Made by a program: the position numbers and the translations under genes. The notes under the pieces are model-generated. The model had not been told where the DNA came from and made no database searches. It was given only the letters and a program-made list of their open reading frames with translations. This document shows, piece after piece, positions 53,834 through 62,541 of a stretch of DNA of 64,000 nt. The stretch is from CAYXAA01 sp964462985 (GTDB lineage Bacteria > Pseudomonadota > Alphaproteobacteria > Rhizobiales > Stappiaceae), in contig CAYXAA010000001.1 in assembly GCA_964462985.1 (NCBI GenBank), positions 1-64,000 of the forward strand. The letters run 5' to 3'. Each line of letters opens with the position of its first letter. Position 1 is the stretch's first letter.

Positions 53834-54510
53834 GTCGGGCGCGCCGCTCCGGAAGGCCGCCCCAGCAACAGAAGTCCGTCCCCCTGCAGCCTCGTTTCGT
53901 AGGCGTCGTAGCTCGCGAGGGTCGGATGCAGCGTCTCCAGCGGATGGCTGTGGCTTGAGGTCACCACCATGACCGCCGCGCCCGCGGCTTCGGCCGCGCG
54001 AATGCCGGCGGCGGCATCCTCAAACACCAGGCAGGCCTCCGCCTCCACGCCGAGACGCGCGGCGGCGAGCCGGTAGCCGTCCGGTGCCGGCTTGCCCCGC
54101 GTCACGTCCTCGGCCGTGACGAGCACCTCGGGCAGCGGCAGTCCCGCCGCCGCCATGCGACGGCGCGCCAGCGCCAGTGGCGCAGAGGTGACGATCGCCC
54201 AGCGCCCCGGCGGCAACGCGCTCAGAAAGGCGGGAGCGCCGGGAATTGGCACGATCCCCTCGACGTCGGCGACCTCCCGCCTCATGATCTCCAGCGCTTC
54301 CCGCTCCGGATCAAGGCCGGGAAGCGCCAGGCGGCGAATGGTGTCGGCGGCGCGCATGCCGTGGATGGTGGCAAGAAATGCCGGTACGTCGAGGCCGTGC
54401 CGTTCGGCCCAGGCGCCCCAGACCCGCTCGGTGGCGGCAATGGAATCGAGCACCGTGCCGTCCATGTCGAACAGGAAGGCGGCATAGGTCCGGCCTGTCA
54501 CCATCGACAT
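53803..54510 (-). CDS. HAD-superfamily hydrolase (beta-phosphoglucomutase/phosphatase-like)
   Basis: A 235-residue HAD enzyme of the subfamily IA. Motif I FLFDMDGTVLDS (D15, D17), motif II VTSAPLA, motif III Lys in RGKPAPDGY and motif IV VFEDAAAGIRAAEAAG. It is a sugar phosphatase or mutase such as YfbT/GPP types. It is the last gene of a minus-strand run with two glycan-related genes, so a sugar phosphate is a plausible substrate. Confidence 0.88.
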   Translation of the reverse strand: MSMVTGRTYAAFLFDMDGTVLDSIAATERVWGAWAERHGLDVPAFLATIHGMRAADTIRRLALPGLDPEREALEIMRREVADVEGIVPIPGAPAFLSALPPGRWAIVTSAPLALARRRMAAAGLPLPEVLVTAEDVTRGKPAPDGYRLAAARLGVEAEACLVFEDAAAGIRAAEAAGAAVMVVTSSHSHPLETLHPTLASYDAYETRLQGDGLLLLGRPSGAARPTYARSDSSAS

Positions 54511-54543
54511 CCTCCTGCAACCTCCTCGGCCGTTGGGCCGTGC

Positions 54544-55368
54544 TCAGGCCTGCTTTGCACCGGAGCGGCCTGAATCAAACAACGAGGCGAAATCGACCCG
54601 CGGCAGGGCGGCCAGGTTACCGCCGACGCCGGCGTTGGCCAGCGTGCGGCCGGCGGCCTGAAAGTAGTCAAGCGCGAAGGCGAACTCGTTGTTCGCGTTT
54701 TCCGTGAAAGGGCGCCGCATCTGGACCTTCGGGTCCGCCTCGTGGACCTTGTCCTTGTTCGTCAGCGCGTAGAAGTACGGCTGCTCGCCCTCATAGTTGA
54801 GGTCGACCCCGGCGACGTAAACGGCATCGTAGCCGAGAAAGAACAGGATCTGCAGGGCCGTGGTCATCACGGTGCCGCTGCTGCCGAAGCCGAGATAGGG
54901 CGTCGGCTTGAAGCCACGCTCGACATAGGGACGGTGACCGACCACGAGGAAGAAGGGCTTTGGCGGCGCCTTCTCGGGCAGGCGATGCCACGTCTTTCGC
55001 CCCCAGATACCAAAGAACCGCAATTCGATGGGATAGCGCCGCGCGTAGTCTTCCATGTCAGCGGCAAAACGCAGGTAGCGGTTTTTGTCCGTCGAGATAT
55101 GGATCGTGACGTTCGGCAGCCCCTGATCGAGGGCGCGAAGGCCCATGTTGAGGACGCACACGTCCTCCCCGGCGAGCAGGCCGAGGTCGAGCTTGGCCAG
55201 CGACGGTCCATTTGCGATCAGGAACACGCGCTTGCCGCGCTTGGAATTGTGAATTGCCCGAAACCGGCCGTAGTCCAGGTTCTGCTTGGCGAGATACCAG
55301 ACGTAACGCTGGCGGCGTGACAGATCTTTGCGCAGCGCTTTGAGGCCGGTCACCAGGGATGGACTCAT
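54544..55368 (-). CDS. DUF115/MptE-like protein, possible surface-glycan transferase
   Basis: A 274-residue protein with the DUF115/MAF-like pattern VFLIANGPSLAKLDLGLL (about residues 48-66), the later GFGSSGTVMTTALQILFFLG and YDAVYVAGVDLNYEGEQPYF. Related proteins (MptE-like, and Maf flagellin-glycosylation factors) bind nucleotide-activated sugars or pterins. Here the neighbours are glycosyltransferases, which argues for a sugar. It begins 5 bases after the GT8-like gene. The assignment is moderate. Confidence 0.7.
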   Translation of the reverse strand: MSPSLVTGLKALRKDLSRRQRYVWYLAKQNLDYGRFRAIHNSKRGKRVFLIANGPSLAKLDLGLLAGEDVCVLNMGLRALDQGLPNVTIHISTDKNRYLRFAADMEDYARRYPIELRFFGIWGRKTWHRLPEKAPPKPFFLVVGHRPYVERGFKPTPYLGFGSSGTVMTTALQILFFLGYDAVYVAGVDLNYEGEQPYFYALTNKDKVHEADPKVQMRRPFTENANNEFAFALDYFQAAGRTLANAGVGGNLAALPRVDFASLFDSGRSGAKQA

Positions 55369-55373
55369 CGGCG

Positions 55374-56063
55374 CTATTTCGTCCGCTGGGCGACCGTCAG
55401 CACCCGCTCGCGCGTCCGGAACCAGTCCCCGGCATAATCGCAGTCGGCGTATTCATGAAAATAGGGGCCGCCAACCGTGTAGTGCACCAAAGCCGGGTCA
55501 TGGATCTTGTCGTATTCGCCAACGAGATGGTTCCACTCCCGCGGCAGCTCACCGATCAGCTCGTCGCTCTCCAGCCATTTGAACTGGTGCAGTTCAAGGC
55601 CTGTGGCACTGTTGACGAAGTCCGGGGTCAGCGCCTTGCACCGGGCGTTGTTGAACAGCATCACGCTCGACCAGTTCTTCTTCTCGTACTTGGTCTGGGT
55701 CTGGCCGAGGAACTTGACCTCCTCGCGGGGCACGTAGTCGTGCTTGACGCACATCACGGCGTAACGGTCATCGGCGAGCGCAAACAGCTCGGCGATGTCG
55801 CGGTAGACCAGCATGTCGCAGTCCATGAACACCGACCAGCCGCTGTAGCCGGAAAGATAGGGTGTGAGGAACCGGGAAAAGGAGAACTCGGTCGACTGCA
55901 GGGCGTTGCGCTCGCGCGTAAACAGGCCCTTCAGATTGTCGAGGTTGATCGGGGTAATTGCCACCGGGATCGAGGAGCGATCGATGATCGACTGTTCGAG
56001 AACGTGATAGGCGACGATTTCCTTGGAATCGTATCCGATGAACACACGCGCGATATCAACCAT
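55374..56063 (-). CDS. GT8-like glycosyltransferase
   Basis: A 229-residue protein with the GT-A fold of GT8 enzymes. RVFIGYDSKEIVAYHVLEQS at the N-terminus, metal site in WSVFMDCDMLVYRDIAELFA (DCD), and a middle block SSVMLFNNARCKALTPDFV. A longer open frame goes to 56543, but the ATG at 56063 begins the family sequence. The protein resembles short predicted glycosyltransferases in rhizobial surface-glycan loci. First gene of a run with the DUF115-like and HAD genes. Confidence 0.82.
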   Translation of the reverse strand: MVDIARVFIGYDSKEIVAYHVLEQSIIDRSSIPVAITPINLDNLKGLFTRERNALQSTEFSFSRFLTPYLSGYSGWSVFMDCDMLVYRDIAELFALADDRYAVMCVKHDYVPREEVKFLGQTQTKYEKKNWSSVMLFNNARCKALTPDFVNSATGLELHQFKWLESDELIGELPREWNHLVGEYDKIHDPALVHYTVGGPYFHEYADCDYAGDWFRTRERVLTVAQRTK

Positions 56064-56300
56064 GCTGCGGCCTTTCGTCCTGGTGGCGGACCTGCTCCAG
56101 GCCGCCCCATGGGGGAATGGAAATGATTGACCCCATTCCTGAAATGTGATCGATCCTGACACGATGGGCACGATGTGATCCGATGGCTGGCGCGGGCTTT
56201 CGGCAATCGTGCTTGAGACGGCCGGTTTTAGAGAGGCGACGGCGCCTGTGTCAATTCTCGCGGCCGGCCGGTCCGCCCGCCCGGAGCACCCCACCGCACA

Positions 56301-56933
56301 ATGGCCCTCCTGAAGAAGCTCGTCAGCCTCAGCAACCCGCACAACCTTACCCGCCTCCACTTGGCGCGTCTCGTTCGCAAGGGCCGGGCATCGGTCGGGG
56401 ACTACAGCTACGGCCGCGTGAAGGTGCGGTTTCCGGCGCTCGGCCGGCTGACGATCGGCAAGTTCTGCTCGATCGCTGACGGGGTCGAGGTCTTTCTCGG
56501 CGGCAACCATCGCACCGATTTCGCCTCGACCTATCCGTTCCACTCCTTCCCGAAGCTATGGCCCCACCAGCCCCCGGTACCGTCCAACGACTATTCAAAC
56601 GGCGACGTCACGATCGGCAACGACGTCTGGATCGGCTCCGGCGCGACCATCATGTCCGGCGTCACGGTCGGTGACGGCGCCGTCATCGGGGCCGGCGCGC
56701 TGGTGACGCGCGATGTGCCGGCCTATGCGATCGTCGGCGGGAATCCGGCGAGGCTGATCCGTATGCGCTTTGACGAGGCGACGATTGCCGGCCTTCGCGA
56801 GGTCGCGTGGTGGGACCTTCCCGACGCCGAAATCCGCCGCCTGGCGCCGTTGCTCCAGGACAGGGACGTCGCGGCGCTGATCGCGGCCTGCCGGGCGCTG
56901 CGCAGCGGTCAAACCGACGGATCGCCGGCATGA
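56301..56933 (+). CDS. CatB-related O-acetyltransferase (left-handed beta-helix)
   Basis: A 210-residue hexapeptide-repeat acetyltransferase of the xenobiotic/CatB type. FCSIADGVEVFLGGNHRTDF, then PFHSFPKLWPHQ, and the repeat NDVWIGSGATIMSGVTVGDG, then GAVIGAGALVTRDVPAYAIV, end in the typical GGNPARLIRMRF. In glycan loci these enzymes O-acetylate sugars with acetyl-CoA. Its stop overlaps the ATG of the next gene (ATGA), so the pair is coupled. Confidence 0.9.
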   Translation: MALLKKLVSLSNPHNLTRLHLARLVRKGRASVGDYSYGRVKVRFPALGRLTIGKFCSIADGVEVFLGGNHRTDFASTYPFHSFPKLWPHQPPVPSNDYSNGDVTIGNDVWIGSGATIMSGVTVGDGAVIGAGALVTRDVPAYAIVGGNPARLIRMRFDEATIAGLREVAWWDLPDAEIRRLAPLLQDRDVAALIAACRALRSGQTDGSPA

Positions 56934-57850
56934 GCGCAGCGGCAGCCGACCTCGCCTGCGTCACCCGGCTGCTCGTCACCTTCAACAGTGCCGGGGTGCT
57001 CGGCTATTCCGCGCTCGACCCCGCGACCGTGCCGACGCTGGCGGTGGACAACGCCAGCCGCGACGACACTGTCGCCGCGGCGGCTGCACTCGGCTATCGG
57101 GTGCTCCCGATGGCGACCAACGCCGGCTATTCGCGTGCGATCATGGCCGGGCTTGCAGAGATCGGGACCGAATTCGCCCTGATCGCCAACCCGGACGTGC
57201 GCATCACGCCCGAGGCGATCGCGGCCCTCGTCGCCGCGTCAAGGCGCTACCTGGAGTGCGATCTGTTCGTGCCGAGGATCTTGCGGCCGGACGGCAGCGA
57301 GTTCTTCCGTTACGAGACGCGGTTCGAGAAGCGGGTGCGCGACCGACGGCCGCCCTCGGGTGATGCCTGCGTCGTCACCGTCAGCGGCGCGGCCCTGCTG
57401 GTGCGGGTTGCCCCCTTCGTCGCCGGCGGCGGGTTCGACACCGACATTTTCCTCTATTTCGAAGATGACGAGCTGTCGCTGCGCTACCGGCAACAGAAGA
57501 AGCCGATCGTGTTCGTAGCGGACGCATCCGTGCAGCACCTCGGCAATGCCTCATCGCCGGCGGATTCTGCGATCGAGCGGATCAAGAACGTATCGTTCGG
57601 CTGGTCCTGGGCTCATGTGATGGCGCGCTACGGCGCCGGACGCCCGCCGCTCACGCTCGCAGCGATCACAGGCAAGCTTCTCGTCTACGCACTGTCGGGC
57701 CGGTGGAAGAAGCTCGCTCGCCAGCGCGCGATCCTGTCGGGGTTCGTCCGCAAGCTGAAAGGCGAGCCGGCGCCCTATTTGCCGCTCGGCTCGATCAGGG
57801 CGTCGAAATCGCCGGAGGCGACGCAGGCCGGCAGCCGGTCGAGCGGATAG
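56930..57850 (+). CDS. Family 2 glycosyltransferase (rhamnosyltransferase-like)
   Basis: A 306-residue GT2 enzyme of the Rhamnosyl/WbbL-like type. RLLVTFNSAGVLG near the N-terminus, VDNASRDDTVAAAAALGY, then MATNAGYSRAIMAG, ALIANPDVRITPEAIAALV and the acceptor-site FDTDIFLYFEDDELSLRYRQ. One possible membrane-associated helix near residue 245. The ATG overlaps the CatB-like stop. Its last 76 bases overlap the convergent GT17 gene. Confidence 0.9.
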   Translation: MSAAAADLACVTRLLVTFNSAGVLGYSALDPATVPTLAVDNASRDDTVAAAAALGYRVLPMATNAGYSRAIMAGLAEIGTEFALIANPDVRITPEAIAALVAASRRYLECDLFVPRILRPDGSEFFRYETRFEKRVRDRRPPSGDACVVTVSGAALLVRVAPFVAGGGFDTDIFLYFEDDELSLRYRQQKKPIVFVADASVQHLGNASSPADSAIERIKNVSFGWSWAHVMARYGAGRPPLTLAAITGKLLVYALSGRWKKLARQRAILSGFVRKLKGEPAPYLPLGSIRASKSPEATQAGSRSSG

Positions 57851-58638
57851 AGTTCAAGCTCGCTCAGTTGGCGGCGGTACTCCGCCTCGATTTCCTCCTG
57901 CCTCTCCACCGTAACGCCTTCCACGACAATCGAGCGCCGTTTCAAGACGAAGTTTTCGAAACTGCCCATGGAGGAGAAATGCCAGCCGGCATCCGGGACG
58001 ATTTCCACCGGCAGTCCGATGCCCACCGACCGGTAGTTCCTCAGGCGCAGGAACGCGTCGGCAAGCGGCTTCGGCACGTAGGACCGGTCTCGCAGTTTCG
58101 CCTTCGCCCTGCGAAGCTGCTGCGGCGTCGTCATATATTTCCGCTCAACCATGCGCGGGCCCAGCAACCACGTCGTGTCCGGAATCACGCGGTTCAGCTT
58201 GAAGCGATGGAGCGACAAGGCAAACACCAGCAGTCGATTGCGATACCGTCGTTCTTCGAGAACGCGGCTGAGAACTTTGGCCTGCGGGATTTCGTCCACG
58301 TCCGAGACGAGAATGGGATCGTCGGGGGCCGCGTCCGCCAATCCGCGGGCGATCTGATCGCGCTGGTAGTGTTCGTGCTCCCAGACGCCGATCCCGCCAT
58401 GCTTGCCGTACGCCCTCGGCAAGGTCTCGGGGAAGGCCACCTTCACATGAATGATCTGATCGGCCCAGGCTGAGAAGCGCTCCTTGTTCTCTTCAAAATA
58501 GTACGGCTTGGGGGCACCACGCAGCGTCTGATTGGCCTCGACGAGGACGAAGCGGTCGACCACACCGCCAAGTTCGCGCAGTCTGAGCTCGAGGAGCTGG
58601 AATTCGTTATGGAAGGTAAAGCAGTCATAAAAGGTCAT
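57775..58638 (-). CDS. Family 17-type glycosyltransferase
   Basis: A 287-residue GT17 enzyme (the group of eukaryotic GlcNAc-transferase III, with bacterial relatives). MTFYDCFTFHNEFQLLELRL at the N-terminus, VLVEANQTLRGAPKPYYFEE, metal site in ILVSDVDEIPQAKVL, and DAGWHFSSMGSFENFVLK. It uses a UDP-sugar, perhaps UDP-GlcNAc; the acceptor is unknown. The frame is open to 58674; the ATG at 58638 is the family start. Last of a four-gene minus-strand operon with FkbM, 2OG-oxygenase and methyltransferase genes. Confidence 0.88.
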   Translation of the reverse strand: MTFYDCFTFHNEFQLLELRLRELGGVVDRFVLVEANQTLRGAPKPYYFEENKERFSAWADQIIHVKVAFPETLPRAYGKHGGIGVWEHEHYQRDQIARGLADAAPDDPILVSDVDEIPQAKVLSRVLEERRYRNRLLVFALSLHRFKLNRVIPDTTWLLGPRMVERKYMTTPQQLRRAKAKLRDRSYVPKPLADAFLRLRNYRSVGIGLPVEIVPDAGWHFSSMGSFENFVLKRRSIVVEGVTVERQEEIEAEYRRQLSELELYPLDRLPACVASGDFDALIEPSGK

Positions 58639-58651
58639 GGGCTCGGGGTCC

Positions 58652-59497
58652 TCAAGCCGGACTGTATTCCGCATTGTGGGCGATGAGGTCCGGATCGATC
58701 CCGGCGCCGGCGCGACGCTCGCCCGACATGGTGAAATGCCGGTCCTTCAGCCGATAGCCGCACGCAGTCATGAAGTCGTCGATGCCGCGGCTCTCTCCCC
58801 GGTTGACCTCGATCTGGACCGAGCGCGGTCGCTCAGGACCGCCAAGCAGTCCGCGCATGCCCTTCAGGATCGCAAGCTCGATACCGTCGACGTCGATTTT
58901 CACCAGGCTCGGCCGCTCGATCGCGCCTTCCGCGATGAGATCGTCGACGGTCATGGCCGGCAGGAGTTCGGAGGCAACCGGCGTGAAGGTTTCATTGGAG
59001 GTTTCGACCCGATTGCTGCCAAGCTGGCTACCGGTCGAGGCGGACTCCAGCGAAACGTAGTTGAAGCGCAGCACCTTGCGTACATCGGCCAGGGCGAAGG
59101 GCAGCACCTCGACGCGGTCCTCGAAGCCGTTTGCGGCGATGTTGCGCATCAGCGTCAGCACGTTGGCCTTGTGCGGCTCGACCGCGTAAACCTTGCCCTC
59201 GGCGCCGACCCGGCGTCCAGCCGCAATCGTGTAGATGCCTATGTTGGCGCCGATGTCGAGGAAACGGTCGCCAGCGCGCACCTCGCGGTCGATCCAGGCC
59301 ATCGTTCCCGGCTCCTTGATCCAAAGCGATAGCGGCCGGAAGGCATCGGTCAGGTTCTCGGCGACGAAGCGGAGCTGCCCGCCCCTGTCGTCGACCTCGA
59401 TCGTGCTGGACAGGCGCCGGCGCAGCCGGGCCATCGCCTTGAGCAAGGTCTTTTCCCAGCGGGTCGGAACCCGGTCGCCCGCGGAGCGCAGATGCAT
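58652..59497 (-). CDS. FkbM-family methyltransferase
   Basis: A 281-residue SAM-dependent methyltransferase. SAM motif DRFLDIGANIGIYTIAAG, acidic VYAVEPHKANVLTLMRNIAAN and the later LVKIDVDGIELAILKGM. FkbM enzymes O-methylate sugars or polyketides; in glycan loci they cap surface sugars. The ATG at 59497 overlaps the stop of the 2OG-oxygenase gene (TGATG), so the two are coupled. The ORF is open to 59746 because of the overlapping gene's coding. Confidence 0.88.
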   Translation of the reverse strand: MHLRSAGDRVPTRWEKTLLKAMARLRRRLSSTIEVDDRGGQLRFVAENLTDAFRPLSLWIKEPGTMAWIDREVRAGDRFLDIGANIGIYTIAAGRRVGAEGKVYAVEPHKANVLTLMRNIAANGFEDRVEVLPFALADVRKVLRFNYVSLESASTGSQLGSNRVETSNETFTPVASELLPAMTVDDLIAEGAIERPSLVKIDVDGIELAILKGMRGLLGGPERPRSVQIEVNRGESRGIDDFMTACGYRLKDRHFTMSGERRAGAGIDPDLIAHNAEYSPA

Positions 59498-60240
59498 CAC
59501 ACCTTGCTTTCGATGTTGATCGTGATCGTCTTGCGCAGCGGTGCATTCTCCGGGCCTCTGATCGGCGAGACCTGATGCCAGGAATTGTAAGTCTTGATGA
59601 ATAGCACGCACTGGTTCGGGTTGAACTCGAAGGCGTTCAGCGTCTCGACCTCGTCGAACTGCATGTAGCTGTTGACGTGGTTGTAGATCTTCGACCGGTC
59701 TTTCGGCAGGCAGACCTCGGTACCGCCACCCCAGTCGGGGTTCCATTCGCCCGGCTTCACCATCGAGATCACGAAGGTGATCAGCTTGTTGGGCGCATCG
59801 GTGTGCGGAAGGATGTGGCCGCCCTGTGCCGCCATCATCGAGAATTCGAAGCGGGCGCTGAGCTCGGTCACGCGGCGCAGCCTGGCATAGAGGCTTGAAT
59901 GCCGGCTCTTGCGGTCGGAGACCACCTTGCGGCGCTTCAGCCCGAGATCGATATTGTGTTCCTTCAGAAAGGACAGGGCGCTCTCAACGAACTCCGGTGA
60001 CTTGATATAGGCATGAAAGGCGCGCCAATCGGCATCGCCCGCCAGGAACCGGCGGTAATTCTCGCCATTGTTTCCTTCCGACAGCGAGTACTTGTGGCCG
60101 AGGCCGGGCTTGTATTCGAACAGGTCCTGATCCGGATAGGACGCCGTCAGCCGCTCGTAGAGTTCCGGATCGAGCACGTCCGGGATGTAGCAGACCGGAT
60201 AGGGTTCATAGGTGAAATCGGCCTTGGTCAAGTTGAGCAT
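59497..60240 (-). CDS. 2-oxoglutarate/Fe(II)-dependent oxygenase
   Basis: A 247-residue protein of the 2OG-FeII_Oxy family. The facial triad is seen as H and D in ILPHTDAPNKLIT (about residues 142-144), the third His in YNSWHQVSPI (about 224), and the 2OG-binding Arg in PLRKTITINI. N-terminus FTYEPYPVCYIPDVLDPELY. It may hydroxylate or oxidise a sugar or lipid part of the glycan. A GTG at 60261 is an alternative start. Coupled to fkbM by TGATG. Confidence 0.86.
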   Translation of the reverse strand: MLNLTKADFTYEPYPVCYIPDVLDPELYERLTASYPDQDLFEYKPGLGHKYSLSEGNNGENYRRFLAGDADWRAFHAYIKSPEFVESALSFLKEHNIDLGLKRRKVVSDRKSRHSSLYARLRRVTELSARFEFSMMAAQGGHILPHTDAPNKLITFVISMVKPGEWNPDWGGGTEVCLPKDRSKIYNHVNSYMQFDEVETLNAFEFNPNQCVLFIKTYNSWHQVSPIRGPENAPLRKTITINIESKV

Positions 60241-60357
60241 GGGACAGCGCTTCTCCGTCACGCCACCAGAAATCCCGCGTCCGCGCGACGCGGCAGGAAT
60301 TTGCGAAAGCGATCGATCTCCCCTCGCCGGCCAGCTCCGATCGATCCGCGCGCCGGT

Positions 60358-61098
60358 TCAGGTGCGTCCGCCGGCCCGAGTGCCGTATTCGATAGCCGTC
60401 GCCTTCCATTTCGTCAAACCGACGAGACGGCGGATCGAACCTTCCAACCCGCGTTTGCGCTCCAGGACCTGGAACACATAAGCCTCGCCGCGCCAGCCCC
60501 TTGCCGCGGCGGTGATACGCTCCCGCCACCATCTGGGCTCCTTCACCGTGACGTGGGCGTTCCAGCCGTTGGGCAGGGTTTTGCGTGCCGGGTAGGAGGC
60601 GATGTTGGCGTAGACGAAACGGTCGGCGAAGCGGAACAGTTCGCGGAGGAACCAGTCGATATCCTCTTCCGGGATATGTTCCAGCACATCGGTGCAAACG
60701 ACACCGTCAAAAGTTTCGTCCGGCAGGGCGGAGAACTCCGGGACGCCGGGATCGTAGCAGCGGATCTCGTCGATCCCCCAGTAGGCCTGGACCGTGGGGG
60801 CGACGGTGCCGTCAGGCAGCGTCACGTCGCACTGCCGGTAGAGCAGGCCTTTGCCGGCGCCGTAATCGAGCACGGTCCGTGCCCCGGTCTGACGAACGAG
60901 GTCGCGCACCGCCGGTATGTGATCGTAGAGGCTGCTTCCGGCGAACACCTCCTGCGCCGAAATGCCGTCGCCCGCGAGCCCGTCGCTGTGCACGTCGGCA
61001 TAGACCCGCTCCAGCTCGCGGTAACGTGGGCTCGGTTCGTCCCTGGTATAAGCGGTCAAGGCGATCGGTCCTGGTCCGGTCCGCTCCGGCCGCGACAT
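60358..61098 (-). CDS. Class I SAM-dependent methyltransferase
   Basis: A 246-residue methyltransferase. SAM motif I TVLDYGAGKGLLYRQC (about residues 74-89), acidic segment YWGIDEIRCYDPGVPEF and motif VVCTDVLEHIPEEDIDWFLR. Found mostly in glycan loci; target unknown. It is the first gene of the minus-strand operon; 117 bases separate it from the oxygenase gene. Confidence 0.86.
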   Translation of the reverse strand: MSRPERTGPGPIALTAYTRDEPSPRYRELERVYADVHSDGLAGDGISAQEVFAGSSLYDHIPAVRDLVRQTGARTVLDYGAGKGLLYRQCDVTLPDGTVAPTVQAYWGIDEIRCYDPGVPEFSALPDETFDGVVCTDVLEHIPEEDIDWFLRELFRFADRFVYANIASYPARKTLPNGWNAHVTVKEPRWWRERITAAARGWRGEAYVFQVLERKRGLEGSIRRLVGLTKWKATAIEYGTRAGGRT

Positions 61099-61164
61099 TG
61101 CTACCGGACTCGAGGCGGCTTCTTATGGCGCGGGCGTTCGCGCTTGGCAAGGCGGGGTCGACAT

Positions 61165-62541
61165 TCAGACGGCGGTCGGCGCCGCCTCCTTGAGGACCAG
61201 GGTAATGCAGGTGCCCTCGCCCGGATATGACAGCACGTCGATGCGGCCCCCGTGGCGATTGACGACGATATCGTAGACATAGGCCAGCCCCTGGCCGGTG
61301 CCCCTGCCGACATCCTTGGTGGTGAAGAACGGGTCGAAGATGCGCTCGCGGATCTCGTCGGGAATGCCGACGCCGCTGTCCTCGATCTCGATGATGAGTT
61401 CGCCCCGCGTTTCGCAGCGGGTGCGCAGCGCGAGAAAGCCGCGGCGACCGTCCCGTGACGTGGCACTTTCCTGCAGGGCATGTGCCGCGTTGACGACAAG
61501 ATTGAGCAGCACCTGGCTCAGCTCGCTCGGCTGCGCCATGAGGCGCGGCAGCAAAGGGTCGAGATCGAACAGAACATCCGCAACGTTCTTCAGCTCGCTG
61601 CGGCACAGCGTGACGACGGACTTCAACGTCTCGTTGACGTCGGTCGGCTCCAGACCATCGCGGCCGGGATGGCTGAAGCCGCGCATCGATGCGATGATGC
61701 GGCTGATCTGCTCCATGCCGGCGATCGACTCGGCGATCGAGGCCGGGATCTCCTTTTGCAAGAACGCCCGGTCCTCGTCTGAAGGCCGATCGCCGCCGTT
61801 GTCGGCGAGAATCCGGTTCACGCTGTCCTGCAGGAAGCGCAGGTTATCGCTGACGAACTGGACCGGGGTGTTGATCTCGTGGGCAATGCCGCTTGCCAGC
61901 GTGCCGAGGGCCTCCAGGCGCCGGGATTGGCGGGATTGCACCTCGATCCGCTGCCGGTTCTGTGCGGCCTGGAGCCGCGATGCGGCCTCGTGGGCGGCAG
62001 GCGCCATCTGCGCAAACAGGGCGAGTTCGTCGGGATCGAAGCCCGCGTCTCCATCTCCGATGCATAGCAGCAGACTGGTGGAACCATCGAGCGGCCGAGC
62101 CGAAACGAGCGCGGATCGGCCGAGGCCGACGAAGCTCTCGCCCGAAGTCGACCAACCCTTTTCCAACGACAGGTCGACCAAGCGGGACTCGGGCACAGCT
62201 GCAAGCGCACGCAGAAGTTCCGTTACGTCAGTCTCGAACGACAGGCGGGTGCCGCGACTGACCGCCTCAAGCTGGTAGCCGTGCGGCTTCAGCAAGAACA
62301 GAAGCGAGGCAGTGCCTTCGAACACACCAACGATGTCATCCAGAACGGACTGGGCGAACTGCTCCGGCGTCCCACTCTCTGTCAGGTAGCGCAGCAGGCG
62401 CGCCAGGATGGCGGCGGTGTCGCGGCGCAATGGCTCCATGCGCCGCGTCGCCGTAGCCAATTTTGACTCGTGCGCCGCAAGCCCTTCCGTTTCCGTGCCG
62501 CGCTGCCCGCTACCGTGTTCCGTCTGCATATTGCCTGCCAT
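61165..62541 (-). CDS. Sensor histidine kinase (soluble, GAF-like input)
   Basis: A 458-residue cytoplasmic kinase. A GAF-like domain (about 45-190, with DDIVGVFEGTASLLFLLKPH), a coiled coil and then HisKA with GTLASGIAHEINTPVQFVSD. HATPase boxes: SQVLLNLVVNAAHAL, EIEDSGVGIPDEI, FDPFFTTKDVGRGTGQGLA. AHEINTP is typical of kinases of the HPK4 type, often redox or motility controllers. The start is uncertain: ATG at 62541 or 62529, or TTG at 62553. It lies downstream of the response regulator on the same strand, its probable partner. Confidence 0.86.
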   Translation of the reverse strand: MAGNMQTEHGSGQRGTETEGLAAHESKLATATRRMEPLRRDTAAILARLLRYLTESGTPEQFAQSVLDDIVGVFEGTASLLFLLKPHGYQLEAVSRGTRLSFETDVTELLRALAAVPESRLVDLSLEKGWSTSGESFVGLGRSALVSARPLDGSTSLLLCIGDGDAGFDPDELALFAQMAPAAHEAASRLQAAQNRQRIEVQSRQSRRLEALGTLASGIAHEINTPVQFVSDNLRFLQDSVNRILADNGGDRPSDEDRAFLQKEIPASIAESIAGMEQISRIIASMRGFSHPGRDGLEPTDVNETLKSVVTLCRSELKNVADVLFDLDPLLPRLMAQPSELSQVLLNLVVNAAHALQESATSRDGRRGFLALRTRCETRGELIIEIEDSGVGIPDEIRERIFDPFFTTKDVGRGTGQGLAYVYDIVVNRHGGRIDVLSYPGEGTCITLVLKEAAPTAV

